Assembly (NCBI GenBank): GCA_958298945.1
Contig: CATQJD010000111.1
Coordinates: 1,054,001-1,118,000 of the forward strand
Reading direction: 5' to 3'
Source: Atherix ibis
Taxonomy: Eukaryota; Arthropoda; Insecta; Diptera; Athericidae
Length of the DNA: 64,000 nucleotides
The translations under genes and the position numbers were made by a program. Each line of letters begins with the position of its first letter. Position 1 is the first letter of the stretch. This document shows, one piece after another, positions 54,201 through 64,000 of the stretch. The notes beneath the pieces are model-generated. The model searched no databases. It was not told the DNA's origin and saw only the letters and a program-made list of their open reading frames with translations.

Positions 54201-57200
54201 ACGAAGTAGTATGTTTAAGAGGAATATGAAGTAGTAAGTTTAAGAGGAATGTGAAGTAGTATATTTAAGAGGAATATGAAGTAGTATATTCAAGAGGAAT
54301 ATGAAGTAGTATGTTTACGAGGAATATGAAGTAGTATGTTTAAGAGGAATATGAAGTAGTATGTTTAAGATGAAAATGAAGTAGTATATTTAAGAGGATT
54401 ATGAAGTGGTATATTTAAGAGGAATATGAAGTAGTATGTTTAAGAGGAATATGAAGTAGTATGTTTAAGAGGAATATGAAGTAGTAAGTTTAAGAGGAAT
54501 GTGAAGTAGTATATTTAAGAGGAATATGAAGTAGTATATTCAAGAGGAATATGAAGTAGTATGTTTACGAGGAATATGAAGTAGTATGTTTAAGAGGAAT
54601 ATGAAGTAGTATGTTGAAGATGAAAATGAAGTAGTATATTTAAGAGGATTATGAAGTGGTATATTTAAGAGGAATATGAAGTAGTATGTTTAAGAGGAAT
54701 ATGAAGTAGTATGTTTAAAAGGAATATGAAGTTGTATATTTAAGAGGAATATGAAGTAGTATGTTTAAGAGGAATATGAAGTAGTATGTTTGAGAGGAAT
54801 ATGAAGTAGTATATGTAAGAGGAATATGAAATAGTATATTTAAGAGGAATATGAAGTTGTATATATAAGAGGAATAAGAAGTAGTATGTTTAAGAGGAAT
54901 ATGAAGTAGTATGTTTAAGAGGAATATGAAGTAGTATGTTTAAGAGGAATATGAAGTAGTATGTTTAAGAGGAATATGAAGTAGTATGTTTAAGAGGAAT
55001 ATGAAGTTGTATATTTAAGAGGAATATGAAGTAGTATGTTTAAGAGGAATATGAAGTAATATATTTAAGAGGAATATGAAGCATTATGTTTAAGAGGAAT
55101 ATGAAGTAGTATATTTAAGAGGAATATGAAGTAGTATGTTTAAGAGGAATATGAAGTAGTATGTTTATGAGAAATATAAAGTAGTATATTTAAGAGGAAT
55201 ATGAAGTAGTATATTTAAGAGGAATATGAAGTAGTATGTTTAAGATGAAAATGAAGTAGTATATTTAAGAGGATTATGAAGTGGTATGTTTAAGAGGAAT
55301 ATGAAGTAGTATGTTTAAAAGGAATATGAAGTTGTATATTTAAGAGGAATATGAAGTAGTATGTTTAAGAGGAATATGAAGTAGTATGTTTGAGAGGAAT
55401 ATGAAGTAGTATATGTAAGAGGAATATGAAATAGTATATTTAAGAGGAATATGAAGTAGTATGTTTAAGAGGAATATGAAGTTGTATGTTTAAGAAGAAT
55501 ATGATGTAGTATGCTTAAGAGGAATATGAAGTAGTATGTTTGAGAGGAATATGAAGTAGTATATGTAAGAGGAATATGAAATAGTATATTTAAGAGGAAT
55601 ATGAAGTAGTATGTTTAAGAGGAATATGAAGTTGTATGTTTAAGAAGAATATGATGTAGTATGCTTAAGAGGAATATGAAGTAGTATGTTTAAGAGGAAT
55701 ATGAAGTAGTATGTTTAAGAGGAATATGAAGTAGTATGTTTAAGAGGAATATGAAGTAGTATGTTTAAGAGGAATATGAAGTAGTATGTTTAAGATGAAA
55801 ATGAAGTAGTATATTTAAGAGGATTATGAAGTGGTATGTTTAAGAGGAATATGAAGTAGTATATTTAAGAGGAATATAAAGTAGTATATTTAAGAGGAAT
55901 ATGAAGTATTATATTTAAGAGGAATATGCAGTAGTATGTTTAAGAGGAATATGAAGTAGTATATTTAAGAGGAATATGAAGTAGTATGTTTAAGAGGAAT
56001 ATGAAGTAGTATGTTTAGGAGGAATATGAAGTTGTATATTTAAGAGGAATATGAAGTAGTATATTTAAGATTTATATGAAATAGTATGTTTAAGAGGAAT
56101 ATGAAGTAGTATGTTTAAGAGGAATATGAAGTAGTATATTTAAGAGGAATTTGAAGTAGTTTGTCTAAGAGGAATATGAAGTAGTATGTTTAAGAGGAAT
56201 ATGAAGTAGTATGTTTAAGAGGAATATGAAGTAGTATGTTTAAGAGTAATATGAAGTAGTATGATTAAGAGTAATTTGAAATAGTATGTTTGAGAGGAAT
56301 ATGAAGTAATATATTTAAGAGGAATATGAAGTAGTATGTTTAAGAGGAATATGAAGTAGTATGTTTAAGAGGAATATGAAGTTATATGTTTAAGAGGAAT
56401 ATGAAGTAGTATGTTTAAGAGGAATATGAAGTAGTATATTTAAGAGGAATATGAAGTAGTATGTTTAAGAGGAATATGAAGAAGTATGTTTAAGAGAAAT
56501 ATGAAGTAGTATATTTAAGAGGAATATGAAGTAGTATATTTAAGAGGAATATGAAGTAGTATTTTTAAGAGGAATATGAAGTAGTCTGTTTAAGAGGAAT
56601 ATGAAGTAGTATGTTTAAGAAGAATATGATGTAGTATGCTTAAGAAGAATATGAAGTAGTATGTTTAAGAGGAATATGAAGTAGTATGTTTAAGAGGAAT
56701 ATGAAGTAGTATGTTTAAGAGAAATCTGAAGTAGTATGATTAAGAGGAATATGAAGTAGTATGTTTAAGATGAAAATGAAGTAGTATATTTAAGAGGATT
56801 ATGAAGTGGTTTGTTTAAGAGGAATATGAAGTAATATATTTAAGAGGAATATAAAGTCGTATATTTAAGAGAAATATGAAGTATTATATTTAAGAGGAAT
56901 ATGAAATAGTATTTTTAAGAGGAATATGAAGTAGTATGTTTAAGAGGAATATGAAGTAGTATATTTAAGAGGAATATAAAGTAGTATATTTAAGAGGAAT
57001 ATGAAGTATTATATTTAAGAGGAATATGAAGTAGTATGTTTAAGAGGAATATGAAATAGAATGTTTAAGAGGAATATGAAGTAGTATATTTAAGAGGAAT
57101 ATGAAATAGTATATTTAAGAGGAATATGAAGTAGTATGTTTAAGAGGAATATGAAGTAGTATGTTTAAGAGGAATATGAAGTAGTATATTTAAGCTGAAT

Positions 57201-57400
57201 ATGAATTAGTATGCTTAAGAGGAATATGAAGTAGTATGTTAAAGAGGAATATGAAGTAATATGTTTAAGAGGAATATGAAGTAGTATGTTTAAGAAGACT
57301 ACGAAGTAGTATGTTTAAGAGGAATATGAAGTAGTAAGTTTAAGAGGAATGTGAAGTAGTATATTTAAGAGGAATATGAAGTAGTATATTCAAGAGGAAT
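51100..57400. repeat. Satellite blocks with 1,525-bp and ~3.0-kb offsets
   Basis: An altered unit containing TTTATATGAAATAG lies at 51541, 53066 and 56066, giving offsets of 1,525 (61 units) and 3,000 (120 units). GATGTAGTATGTTTAAG units at 51221 and 52746 confirm the 1,525-bp step. TAAGCTGAATATGAATTAG occurs at 54091, 57191 and 59817. Confidence 0.75.
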
Positions 57401-60400
57401 ATGAAGTAGTATGTTTACGAGGAATATGAAGTAGTATGTTTAAGTGGAATATGAAGTAGTATGTTTAAGAGGAATAAGAAGTAGTATGTTTAAGAGGAAT
57501 ATGAAGTAGTATGTTTAAGGGGAATATGAAGTAGTATGTTTAAGAGGAATATGAAGTAGTATGTTTAAGAGGAATATGAAGTAGTATGTTTAAGAGGAAT
57601 ATGAAGTAGTATATTTAAGAGGAATATGAAATAGTATATTTAAGAGGAATATGAAGTAGTATGTTTAAGAGAAAGATGAAGTAGTATATTTAAGAGGAAT
57701 ATGAAGTAGTATGTTTAAGAGGAGTATGAAGTTGTATGTTTAAGAGAAATATGAAGTAGTATGTTTAAGGGGAATATGAAGTAGTATGTTTAAGAGGTAT
57801 ATGAAGTAGTATGTTTAAGAGCAATATGAAGTAGTATGTTTAAGATGAAAATGAAGTAGTATGTTTAAGAGGAATATGAAGTACTATGTTTTAGAGGAAT
57901 TTGAAGTCGTAGGCTTAAGAGGAATATGAAGTAGTATATTGAAGAGGAATATGAAGTAGTATATTTAAGAGAGAATATGAAGTAGTATGTTTAAGAGGAA
58001 TATGAAGTAGTATGTTAAAGAGGAATATGAAGTAGTATGTTTAAGAGGAATATGAAGTACTATGTTTAAGGGGAATATGAAGTAGTATGTTTAAGAGGAA
58101 TATGAAGAAGTTTGTTTAAGAAGAATATGAAGTAGTATGTTTAAGAGGAATATGAAGTAGTATGTTTAAGAGGAATATGAAGTACTATGTTTAAGAGGAA
58201 TATGAAGTAGTATGCTTAAGAAGAATATGAAGTAGTATATTTAAGAGGAATATGAAGTAGTATATTTAAGAGGAATATGAAGTAGTATATTTAAGAGGAA
58301 TATGAAATAGTATATTTAAGAGGAATATGAAGTAGTATGTTTAAGAGGAATATGAAGTAGTATATTTAAGAGGAATATGAAGTAGTATGTTTAAGAGGAA
58401 TATGAAGTAGTATGTTTAAGAGGAATATGCAGCAGTATAATTAAGAGGAATATAAAGTTGTATATTTAAGAGGAATATGAAGTAATATGTTTAAGAGGAA
58501 TATGAAGTAGTATATTTAAGAGGAATATGAAATAGTATATTTAAGAGGAATATGAAGTAGTATGTTTAAGAGGAATATGAAGTAGTATATTTAAGAGGAA
58601 TATGAAGTAGTATGTTTAAGAGGAATATGAAGTTGTATGTTTAAGAGAAATATGAAGTAGTATGTTTAAGGGGAATAAAAACTAGTATGTTTAAGAGGAA
58701 TATGAAGTAGTATGTTTAAGAGGAATATGAAGTAGTATGTTTAAGAGGAAAATAAAGTAATATGTTTAAGAGGAAACTGAAGTACTATGTTTTAGAGGAA
58801 TTTGAAGTCGTAGGCTTAAGAGGAATATGAAGTAGTATATTGAAGAGGAATATGAAGTAATATGTTTAAGAGGAATATAAAGTAGTATATTTAAGAGGAA
58901 TGTGCAGTAGTATATTTAAGAGGAATATGAAGTAGTATGTTTAAGAGGAATATGAAGTAGTATGTTTAAGAGGAATATGAAGTAGTATGTTTAAGAGGAA
59001 TATGAAGTAGTATATTTAAGAGGAATATGAAGTAGTATGTTTAAGAGGAATATGAAGTAGTATGTTTAAGAGGAATATGAAGTACTATGTTTAAGATGAA
59101 TATGAAGTAGTATGTTTAAGAGGAATATGAAGTAGTATATTTAAGAGGAATATGAAGTAGTATATATAAGAGGACCATGAAGTAGTATGTGTAAGAGGAA
59201 TATGAAGTAGTATGTTTAAGAGGAATATGAAGTAGTATGTTTAAGAATAATATAAAGTAGTATGTTTAAGAGGAATATGAAGTAGTATGTTTAAGAGGAA
59301 TATGAAGTAGTATTTTTAAGAAGAATATGAAGTAGTATATTTAAGAGGAATATGAAGTAGTATGTTTAAGAGGAATATGAAGTAGTATGTTTAAGAGGAA
59401 TATGAAGTAGTATGTGTAAGGGGAATATAAAGTAGTATGTTTAAGAGGAATATGAAGTAGCATATATAAGAGGAACATGAAGTAGTATGTTTAAGAGGAA
59501 TATGAAGTAGTATGTTTAAGAGGAATATGAAGTACTATGTTTAAGAGGAATATGAAGTAGTATGCTTAAGAGGAATATGAAGCTGTATATTTAAGAGGAA
59601 TATGAAGTAGTATATTTAAGAGGAATATGAAGTAGTATATTTAAGAGGAATATGAAGTAGTATGTTTAAGAGGAATATGAAGTAGTATGTTTAAGAGGAA
59701 TATGAAGTAGTATATTTAAGAGGAATATGAAGTAGTATGTTTAAGAGGAATATGAAGTAGTATGTTTAAGAGGAATATGAAGTAGTATGTTTAAGAGGAA
59801 TATGAAGTAGTATATTTAAGCTGAATATGAATTAGTATGTTTAAGAGAAATATTAAGTAGTATGTTAAAGAGGAATATGAAGTAATATGTTTAAGAGGAA
59901 TATGAAGTAGTATGTTTAAGAGGAATACGAATTAGTATGTTTAAGAGGAATATGAAGTAGTAAGTTGAAGAGGAATGTGAAGTAGTATATTTAAGAGGAA
60001 TATGAAGTAGTATATTCAAGAGGAATATGAAGTAGCATGTTTACGAGGAATGTGAAGTAGTATGTTTAAGAGGAATATGAAGTAGTATGTTTAAGAGAAA
60101 TATGAAGTAGTATGTTTAAGAGGAATATGAAGTAGTATGTTTAAGGGGAATATGAAGTAGTATGTTTAAGAGGAATATGAAGTAGTATGTTTAAGAGGAA
60201 TATGAAGTAGTATGTTTAAGAGGAATATAAAGTAGTATATTTAAGAGGAATATGAAATAGTATATTTAAGAGGAATATGCAGTAGTATATATAAGAGGAA
60301 TATGAAGTAGTATGTTTAAGAGAAATATGAAGTAGTATGCTTAAGAGGAATATGAAGTTGTATATTTAAGAGGAATATGAAGTAGTATATTTAAGAGGAA

Positions 60401-60814
60401 TATGAAGTAGTATATTTAAGAGGAATATGAAGTAGTATGTTTAAGATGAATATGAAGTAGTATGTTTAAGAGGAATATGAAGTAGTATATTTAAGAGGAA
60501 TATGAAGTAGTATGTTTAAGAGGAATGTGAAGTTGTATGTTTAAGAGAAATATGAAGTAGTATGTTTAAGGGGAATAAAAAGTAGTATGTTTAAGAGGAA
60601 TATGAAGTAGTATGTTTAAGAGGAATATGAAGTAGTATGTTTAAGAGGAAAATGAAGTAGTATGTTTAAGAGGAATATGAAGTACTATGTTTTAGAGGAA
60701 TTTGAAGTCGTAGGCTTAAGAGGAATATGAAGTAGTATATTGAAGAGGAATATGAAGTAGTATATTTAAGAGGAATATGAAGTAGTATGTTTAAGAGGAA
60801 TATGAAGTAGTATG

Positions 60815-60830
60815 TTTTTTTTTTTTTTTT
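60815..60830 (-). other. Poly(A) tail of LINE (T16 on plus strand)
   Basis: Sixteen Ts directly follow satellite TATG and precede the LINE 3' UTR. On the minus strand this is the element's A tail, the expected product of target-primed reverse transcription. A normal unit has TATGTTTAAG here, so up to three bases may be target-derived. Confidence 0.9.
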
Positions 60831-61057
60831 CCGTTTAGATTAATGAGGTACAGGGGGAAACCTTCAAAAGGTACTCGTCTGGAAGTTATTCCTGCCAGGT
60901 GAGTTATACGGGATTTTTACCTCGCTAAAACCTAACCTGCACCTCTGATCTTGCTCCCGGAACGATGGTTCCCCGGCGGCACTCTTTGTAAATACTACTA
61001 TGCCGGGGCGTTCTTGTCTGATGCTACTGCTGCCCCGATGTTATGATGCCTCGCGGC
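60831..61057 (-). other. 3' UTR of R1-clade LINE
   Basis: About 227 bp between the ORF2 stop (TAG, 61058-61060) and the poly(A) tail. It contains two small hairpins: GGAAC/GTTCC around four bases at 60959-60972, and an ACCTT/AAGGT stem with a three-base loop near 60870. In LINEs the 3' UTR is where RT recognises its own RNA, but no specific signal is proven here. Confidence 0.75.
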
Positions 61058-62287
61058 CTATTCTTCGTACGTTGTGTGGAGATCCTTGATAATGGATTCC
61101 GCGTACTCTGCAATTCTGTTCCAAGCCGATTGGCTCTTCAGCATGCACTCCACTATATTTTCTGGACTGATGGGACGCTCCAGATTTCTCTCCAGCTCCA
61201 CCCGCGTCTCCTCATAGAGGGGGCACTGGAAGAACACGTGTTCTGCGTCTTCGATAACATCGCGGCAATGATGACAGTTTGGGGAGTCAGTTCTCTTGAA
61301 TCTGTGCAAGTATGCCCGAAAGCATCCATGCCCAGTCAAGAGTTGGGTGATGTAATACCCGACTTCCCCGTGCAGGCGAGTGACCCATTTGGTAACATGT
61401 GGTATCAGCCGATGAGTCCACCGACCCTTCGTCGAGTTGTCCCATCTCTCTTGCCAGAGGCGAAGGCTCTCGGGTCTCTCCTCTTCACAGAGGACCTTTC
61501 GCCGCTCTTCCTTCTTCCTACGATGTTGGCGTTCCCGCTCTCCTGCCAGAATGTCGATGGGTGGGCATGATGCCACGATGTTGACCGCATCGTGCGATAC
61601 CGTTCGGTATGCTGACGCCACTCTGATCGCTGAGAGTCGCTGGACTGATGTCATTGTCTTGCGGTATGTTGTAAGCTCTGGCGACTTCGCCCACACTGGT
61701 GCTCCGTATAGCAGGACGGAGGTAACCACAGTTGCCAGTAGTCGCCTTCGGATTTGCCTGGGGCCTCCAATATTGGGCATTATCCGCGAAAGTGCGCCCT
61801 GTACTGCTGATGCCTTCCTGCTAACGCTGGAGATGTGCTCCTTGTAGTTGAGTCTGGCATCCAATACCACTCCTAGATACCGGATGTAGGGTAGCGACCG
61901 GATGTCGTGATCGCCTACTCTTATGGTGATAGTCTCCATTTTCTTCCGGCTACTCACAAGGAGTGCCTCGGTCTTATGTTCCGCCAAAGACAGGTCTGCC
62001 GATGTCATCCACTGTCTTATGCTCCGGATGGTGGTGGAGAATGCGGCTTCCAGTTCCTCTAGGTGTTTGGCTACCAGGACAACCGCTACGTCTTCCGCGA
62101 ATGCCACGAGTGTTATGTTCGTCGGTAATTGCAGATGGAGTAGGCCGTCGTACATGACGTTCCATAAGAGTGGCCCCAGGACAGAGCCCTGAGGTACCCC
62201 TCCCGTGACCTCATACTCTGCTGGTCCATCCTCGGTCTTGTATTGCAGTAGTCGATCACTGAAGTATGATCTGACCATCCTCCGTAG
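61058..62287 (-). pseudogene. LINE ORF2, C-terminal RT and CCHC finger
   Basis: The last 409 codons of ORF2, open from the codon after an in-frame TAA (62288-62290) to TAG at 61058. Numbering from the ATG at 62278: GGVPQGS at 26-32 and LLWN at 37-40 are RT motifs. The catalytic box that is normally FADD reads FAED (60-63; the glutamate codon is at 62093-62095). A C-terminal finger follows: C335, C338, H347, C352 (C-x2-C-x8-H-x4-C). This part would extend DNA during target-primed reverse transcription, and the finger probably binds nucleic acid. The ATG is internal, not a natural start. Antisense open frames over this region are shadows. Confidence 0.9.
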
Positions 62288-62674
62288 TTAGTAGGGCACC
62301 CCCATGTTCTCAAGAGCCTCCAAGATTCGATCCCAGCGGGCCGAGTTAAACGCGTTCTTGATGTCCAGGGTGACAATGAGGCAATACTTTTTAGAACCGC
62401 CTTTCCATCTCTTTCCTGAGATGGCTTCCTTTGCAATGTTCGTGACGAGTTCCAGCGCGTCGATGGTCGATCTCCCCTTCCTGAATCCGAATTGAAATTC
62501 GGAAAGTTGAGGATCGATGTATTGCTCCAATCTGTCGGCCACTATCCGCTCCAAGTTCTTCCCGCCCGAATCCAGCATGCAAAGTGGACGATAGGAAGCT
62601 GGCTCGTCCAGTGGTTTCTTCCCTTTTGGGATAAGAACCAATCTTTGTTGCTTCCAACGGGTCGGAAATATGCC
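62288..62674 (-). pseudogene. LINE ORF2, central RT segment between two stops
   Basis: A 128-codon open segment in the same frame as its neighbours, bounded by TAA at 62675-62677 and TAA at 62288-62290. It reads GIFPTRWKQQ, then RLVLIPKGKK, YRPLCMLDS, FGFRKGRSTIDAL and TLDIKNAFNSARW. The last carries the first catalytic aspartate of RT (motif A), which is kept. The frame is preserved across both stops, so single-base nonsense changes rather than indels broke the gene. Confidence 0.9.
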
Positions 62675-64000
62675 TTATCGCAGGCATGCGTCGTACATGC
62701 TTATGAACAAGTTTATGAACAAGTCTGGCCTGGCGGCAATTGCACTCTTCAGTGCGATGTTGGGTATGCCGCTCGGTCCTGGTGCCTTGCCATTCTGCAA
62801 TCTAGTGCAGGCCCTCGTAAGCTCTTCCATGGTCACACCAGAAAATTCCACTTCTTCATCCTCCGGGTGGTAGTCGGGGAGTTCTGGTTTCTCCGGGAAC
62901 AGATGTTCTACTATTCTGTGCAGTATGTCGGGACAGGTTGGTGTTGTTGCGGGTAGGCTTTTAATCCTATGCATGACCGTCTTATACGGTCTGCCCCACG
63001 GGTCCCTGTCCACTTCCGCGCAGAGTTCTCTCCAACATTCTCGTTTGCTGGAGCTGATGGCGTTTCTGAGAAGACGCCTTTTCTCTTCGTAGATACATCT
63101 GAGTTCCTCTGTCGAGGCCCTGTCTTGCCTACGAGCACGCTGGTGTTGCCTTCTTGCCTTCAGGCATGCTCGCCGATGTAGGGCGATGGTCGGGTTCCAC
63201 CAGTGGACTGATGCTCGGCCTCTGTTTGGGCGACTCCTTGGCATCGACGCATCGATGGCTGCCACCAGGGTGGCTGTTACCTCTTCTGTGATGCCCTCGG
63301 CAGTTGTTGACCGGGGCGCTGGTGATCCGCTCATCATCGACCTGAAGGTCTCCGTATCAAAACATTTGCTGTTCCAGCCCACTGACTGCCTCCTTGTGGG
63401 TCTCTGACGCCACCCGCTTCTGGGACTGGTGTTGATTTCCCAGATTATAGCTTGATGATCGCTATTTGTGAACTCTTCATCGACCTTCCATTCGCAACCC
63501 CTTTTTGTTAGGACACTGCTAATGAACGTCAGGTCGATAATGGAGTTCGCAGCGCCTTTGCGATAGGTGCTCGCAGTTCCCTCATTCATGAGAGTGAGGT
63601 TTAGTGTTGAGAAAGCCTCTTGCAGGGCTTCACCTCTTTTGTCCGTATCACGGCTGCCCCATTCGATGGACCAGGCATTGAAGTCTCCGGCGATTACGAC
63701 TGGGTCATGTCTTCTTACGTCCTCTGCGAGAGTATCCAGGAAGTCCTCGAACATGTCAATCGGTGCACTCGGTGGAGCATAGCAACTATACAGGTGCACC
63801 CCTCCAATCTTGGCCCTGACAAACCATGAGGTTGGGTTAGTTGGTAGCTGTTCGAAGGGCAATCTACCGCATGCCCATATTGCTGCCTTTTTTGTGCTGT
63901 CTGAAACCCATGGTTGGGTGTCCAGGTCGTCATACTGCTCGCACAGTATAGCCACGTCAACTTTCAGTTCTCTGACTCGCTGTGTCAGCAAGTCTTGGGC
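62675..64000 (-). pseudogene. LINE ORF2, endonuclease and RT N-terminus (partial)
   Basis: An open frame entering from beyond 64000 and stopped by TAA at 62675-62677. The TTG at 63989-63991 is an internal codon, not a start, because the frame is open to the edge. The AP-type endonuclease shows E18 in CEQY (counting from 63991), GDFNAWS (102-108), IIDLTF (151-156) and SDH (177-179), so its active-site residues look intact. It would nick target DNA before reverse transcription. A basic linker (about 260-320) follows, then the early RT motif GKAPGPSGIPN (401-411). That motif has S where family members usually have D. The true start, ORF1 and 5' UTR lie outside the window. Confidence 0.88.

Larger units (their letters stand above)
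11171..60814. repeat. 25-bp tandem satellite array, right block
   Basis: The same satellite in the same orientation, about 1,985 units, with no gene or unique sequence seen inside it. Phase-shifting units are rare: a 24-bp unit near 12410, a shortened unit at about 18567-18600, a 24-bp unit near 21740, a 29-bp unit near 24890, and 24-bp units near 37290, 40260, 40645 and 45515. The block is built from repeated multi-unit segments, several listed separately. Units in the last ~3 kb (57.9-60.8 kb) are more diverged, including one with GTACTATGTTTTAGAGG and GTCGTAGGCTT that occurs at 57881, 58782 and 60682. Diverged edge units are common at satellite borders. Confidence 0.97.
60815..64000 (-). 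mobile_element. R1-clade non-LTR retrotransposon, 5' part outside window
   Basis: A minus-strand LINE whose poly(A) tail is T16 at 60815-60830, directly joined to satellite. Going 5' from the tail there is a ~227-bp 3' UTR, then ORF2 with CCHC finger, RT and AP-type endonuclease, open to the window edge. The order endonuclease-RT-CCHC and motif wording (YRPLCMLDSGGKNLERIVADR; GDFNAWSIEW) fit the R1 clade of arthropod LINEs. Base composition is much more GC-rich than the satellite or the LTR element. Two stop codons and a changed RT active site show it is dead. The first three Ts of the tail could equally belong to the satellite's TATGTTT. Confidence 0.92.

Noticed and set aside
1..60814. CRISPR-like array of 25-bp repeats
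   Set aside because: Units are contiguous with no spacers, and the flanking elements are eukaryotic retrotransposons.
1..60814. Repetitive protein encoded by the satellite
   Set aside because: The unit contains TAG, TAA and TGA in different registers and 25 is not a multiple of 3, so every frame is closed quickly.
1..60814. Splice-like GTATGT followed by TTTAAG in each unit
   Set aside because: The spacing is far too short for an intron, and it is simply part of the consensus.
1..60814. Relation to GGAAT-type pericentromeric satellite III or a CENP-B box
   Set aside because: Each unit has one GGAAT, but the period and the rest differ. A CENP-B box needs C-containing motifs that the consensus lacks.
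60925..60940. Insect telomere-like CCTAACCT in the LINE 3' UTR
   Set aside because: A single short match, not an array; it does not show telomeric targeting.
61043..63829. Plus-strand open frames of 60-175 aa across the LINE
   Set aside because: All are antisense to ORF2 in a GC-rich coding region and show no domains.

Overview
The window looks like insect heterochromatin. About 57 of its 64 kb is one tandem satellite with a 25-bp unit. A young LTR retrotransposon interrupts the satellite near the left, and a decayed non-LTR retrotransposon (LINE) of the R1 clade closes the right end. There are no host genes, structural RNA genes, CRISPR arrays or bacterial features. The insect (at least arthropod) assignment rests on the R1-type LINE and on a Ty3/Gypsy pol that resembles insect mdg3/micropia-like elements. 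A hymenopteran host is possible but cannot be shown from this sequence.

Layout. 1-7263: satellite, about 290 units. 7264-11166: a 3,903-bp Ty3/Gypsy element with two 282-bp LTRs, a GTAG target-site duplication, a tRNA-Pro-like primer site, a leader holding a 156-bp tandem duplication, and a pol reading frame fused to a short gag-like N-terminus. Capsid, nucleocapsid and protease are missing. 11167-60814: satellite, about 1,985 units. 60815-64000: minus-strand LINE with its poly(A) tail (T16 on the plus strand) against the satellite and its 5' part beyond the window.

The consensus satellite unit has no cytosine on the plus strand, so one strand over tens of kilobases is almost C-free. Variant units (TATA for TATG, GCATG, a TTTATAGGAAATAG unit, 24- and 31-bp units) are not random. 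They recur in the same order in long blocks, giving nested higher-order repeats with offsets of 125, 175, 275, 300, 425, 675, 1074, 1450, 1525, 1924, 2150, 2425, about 4.1-4.3 kb and about 8 kb. This points to repeated segmental amplification by unequal exchange or a similar process.

Neither mobile element looks autonomous. The LTR element keeps all visible RT, RNase H and integrase catalytic residues, but lacks gag and protease and has a frameshift before the integrase C-terminus. Its LTRs differ at only three positions, so it arrived recently or moved recently with help in trans. The LINE ORF2 stays in one frame but carries two TAA stops, and the first aspartate of its RT catalytic pair is changed to glutamate. 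I found no new gene system. The notable features are the C-free satellite with its nested higher-order structure and the gag-less LTR element.
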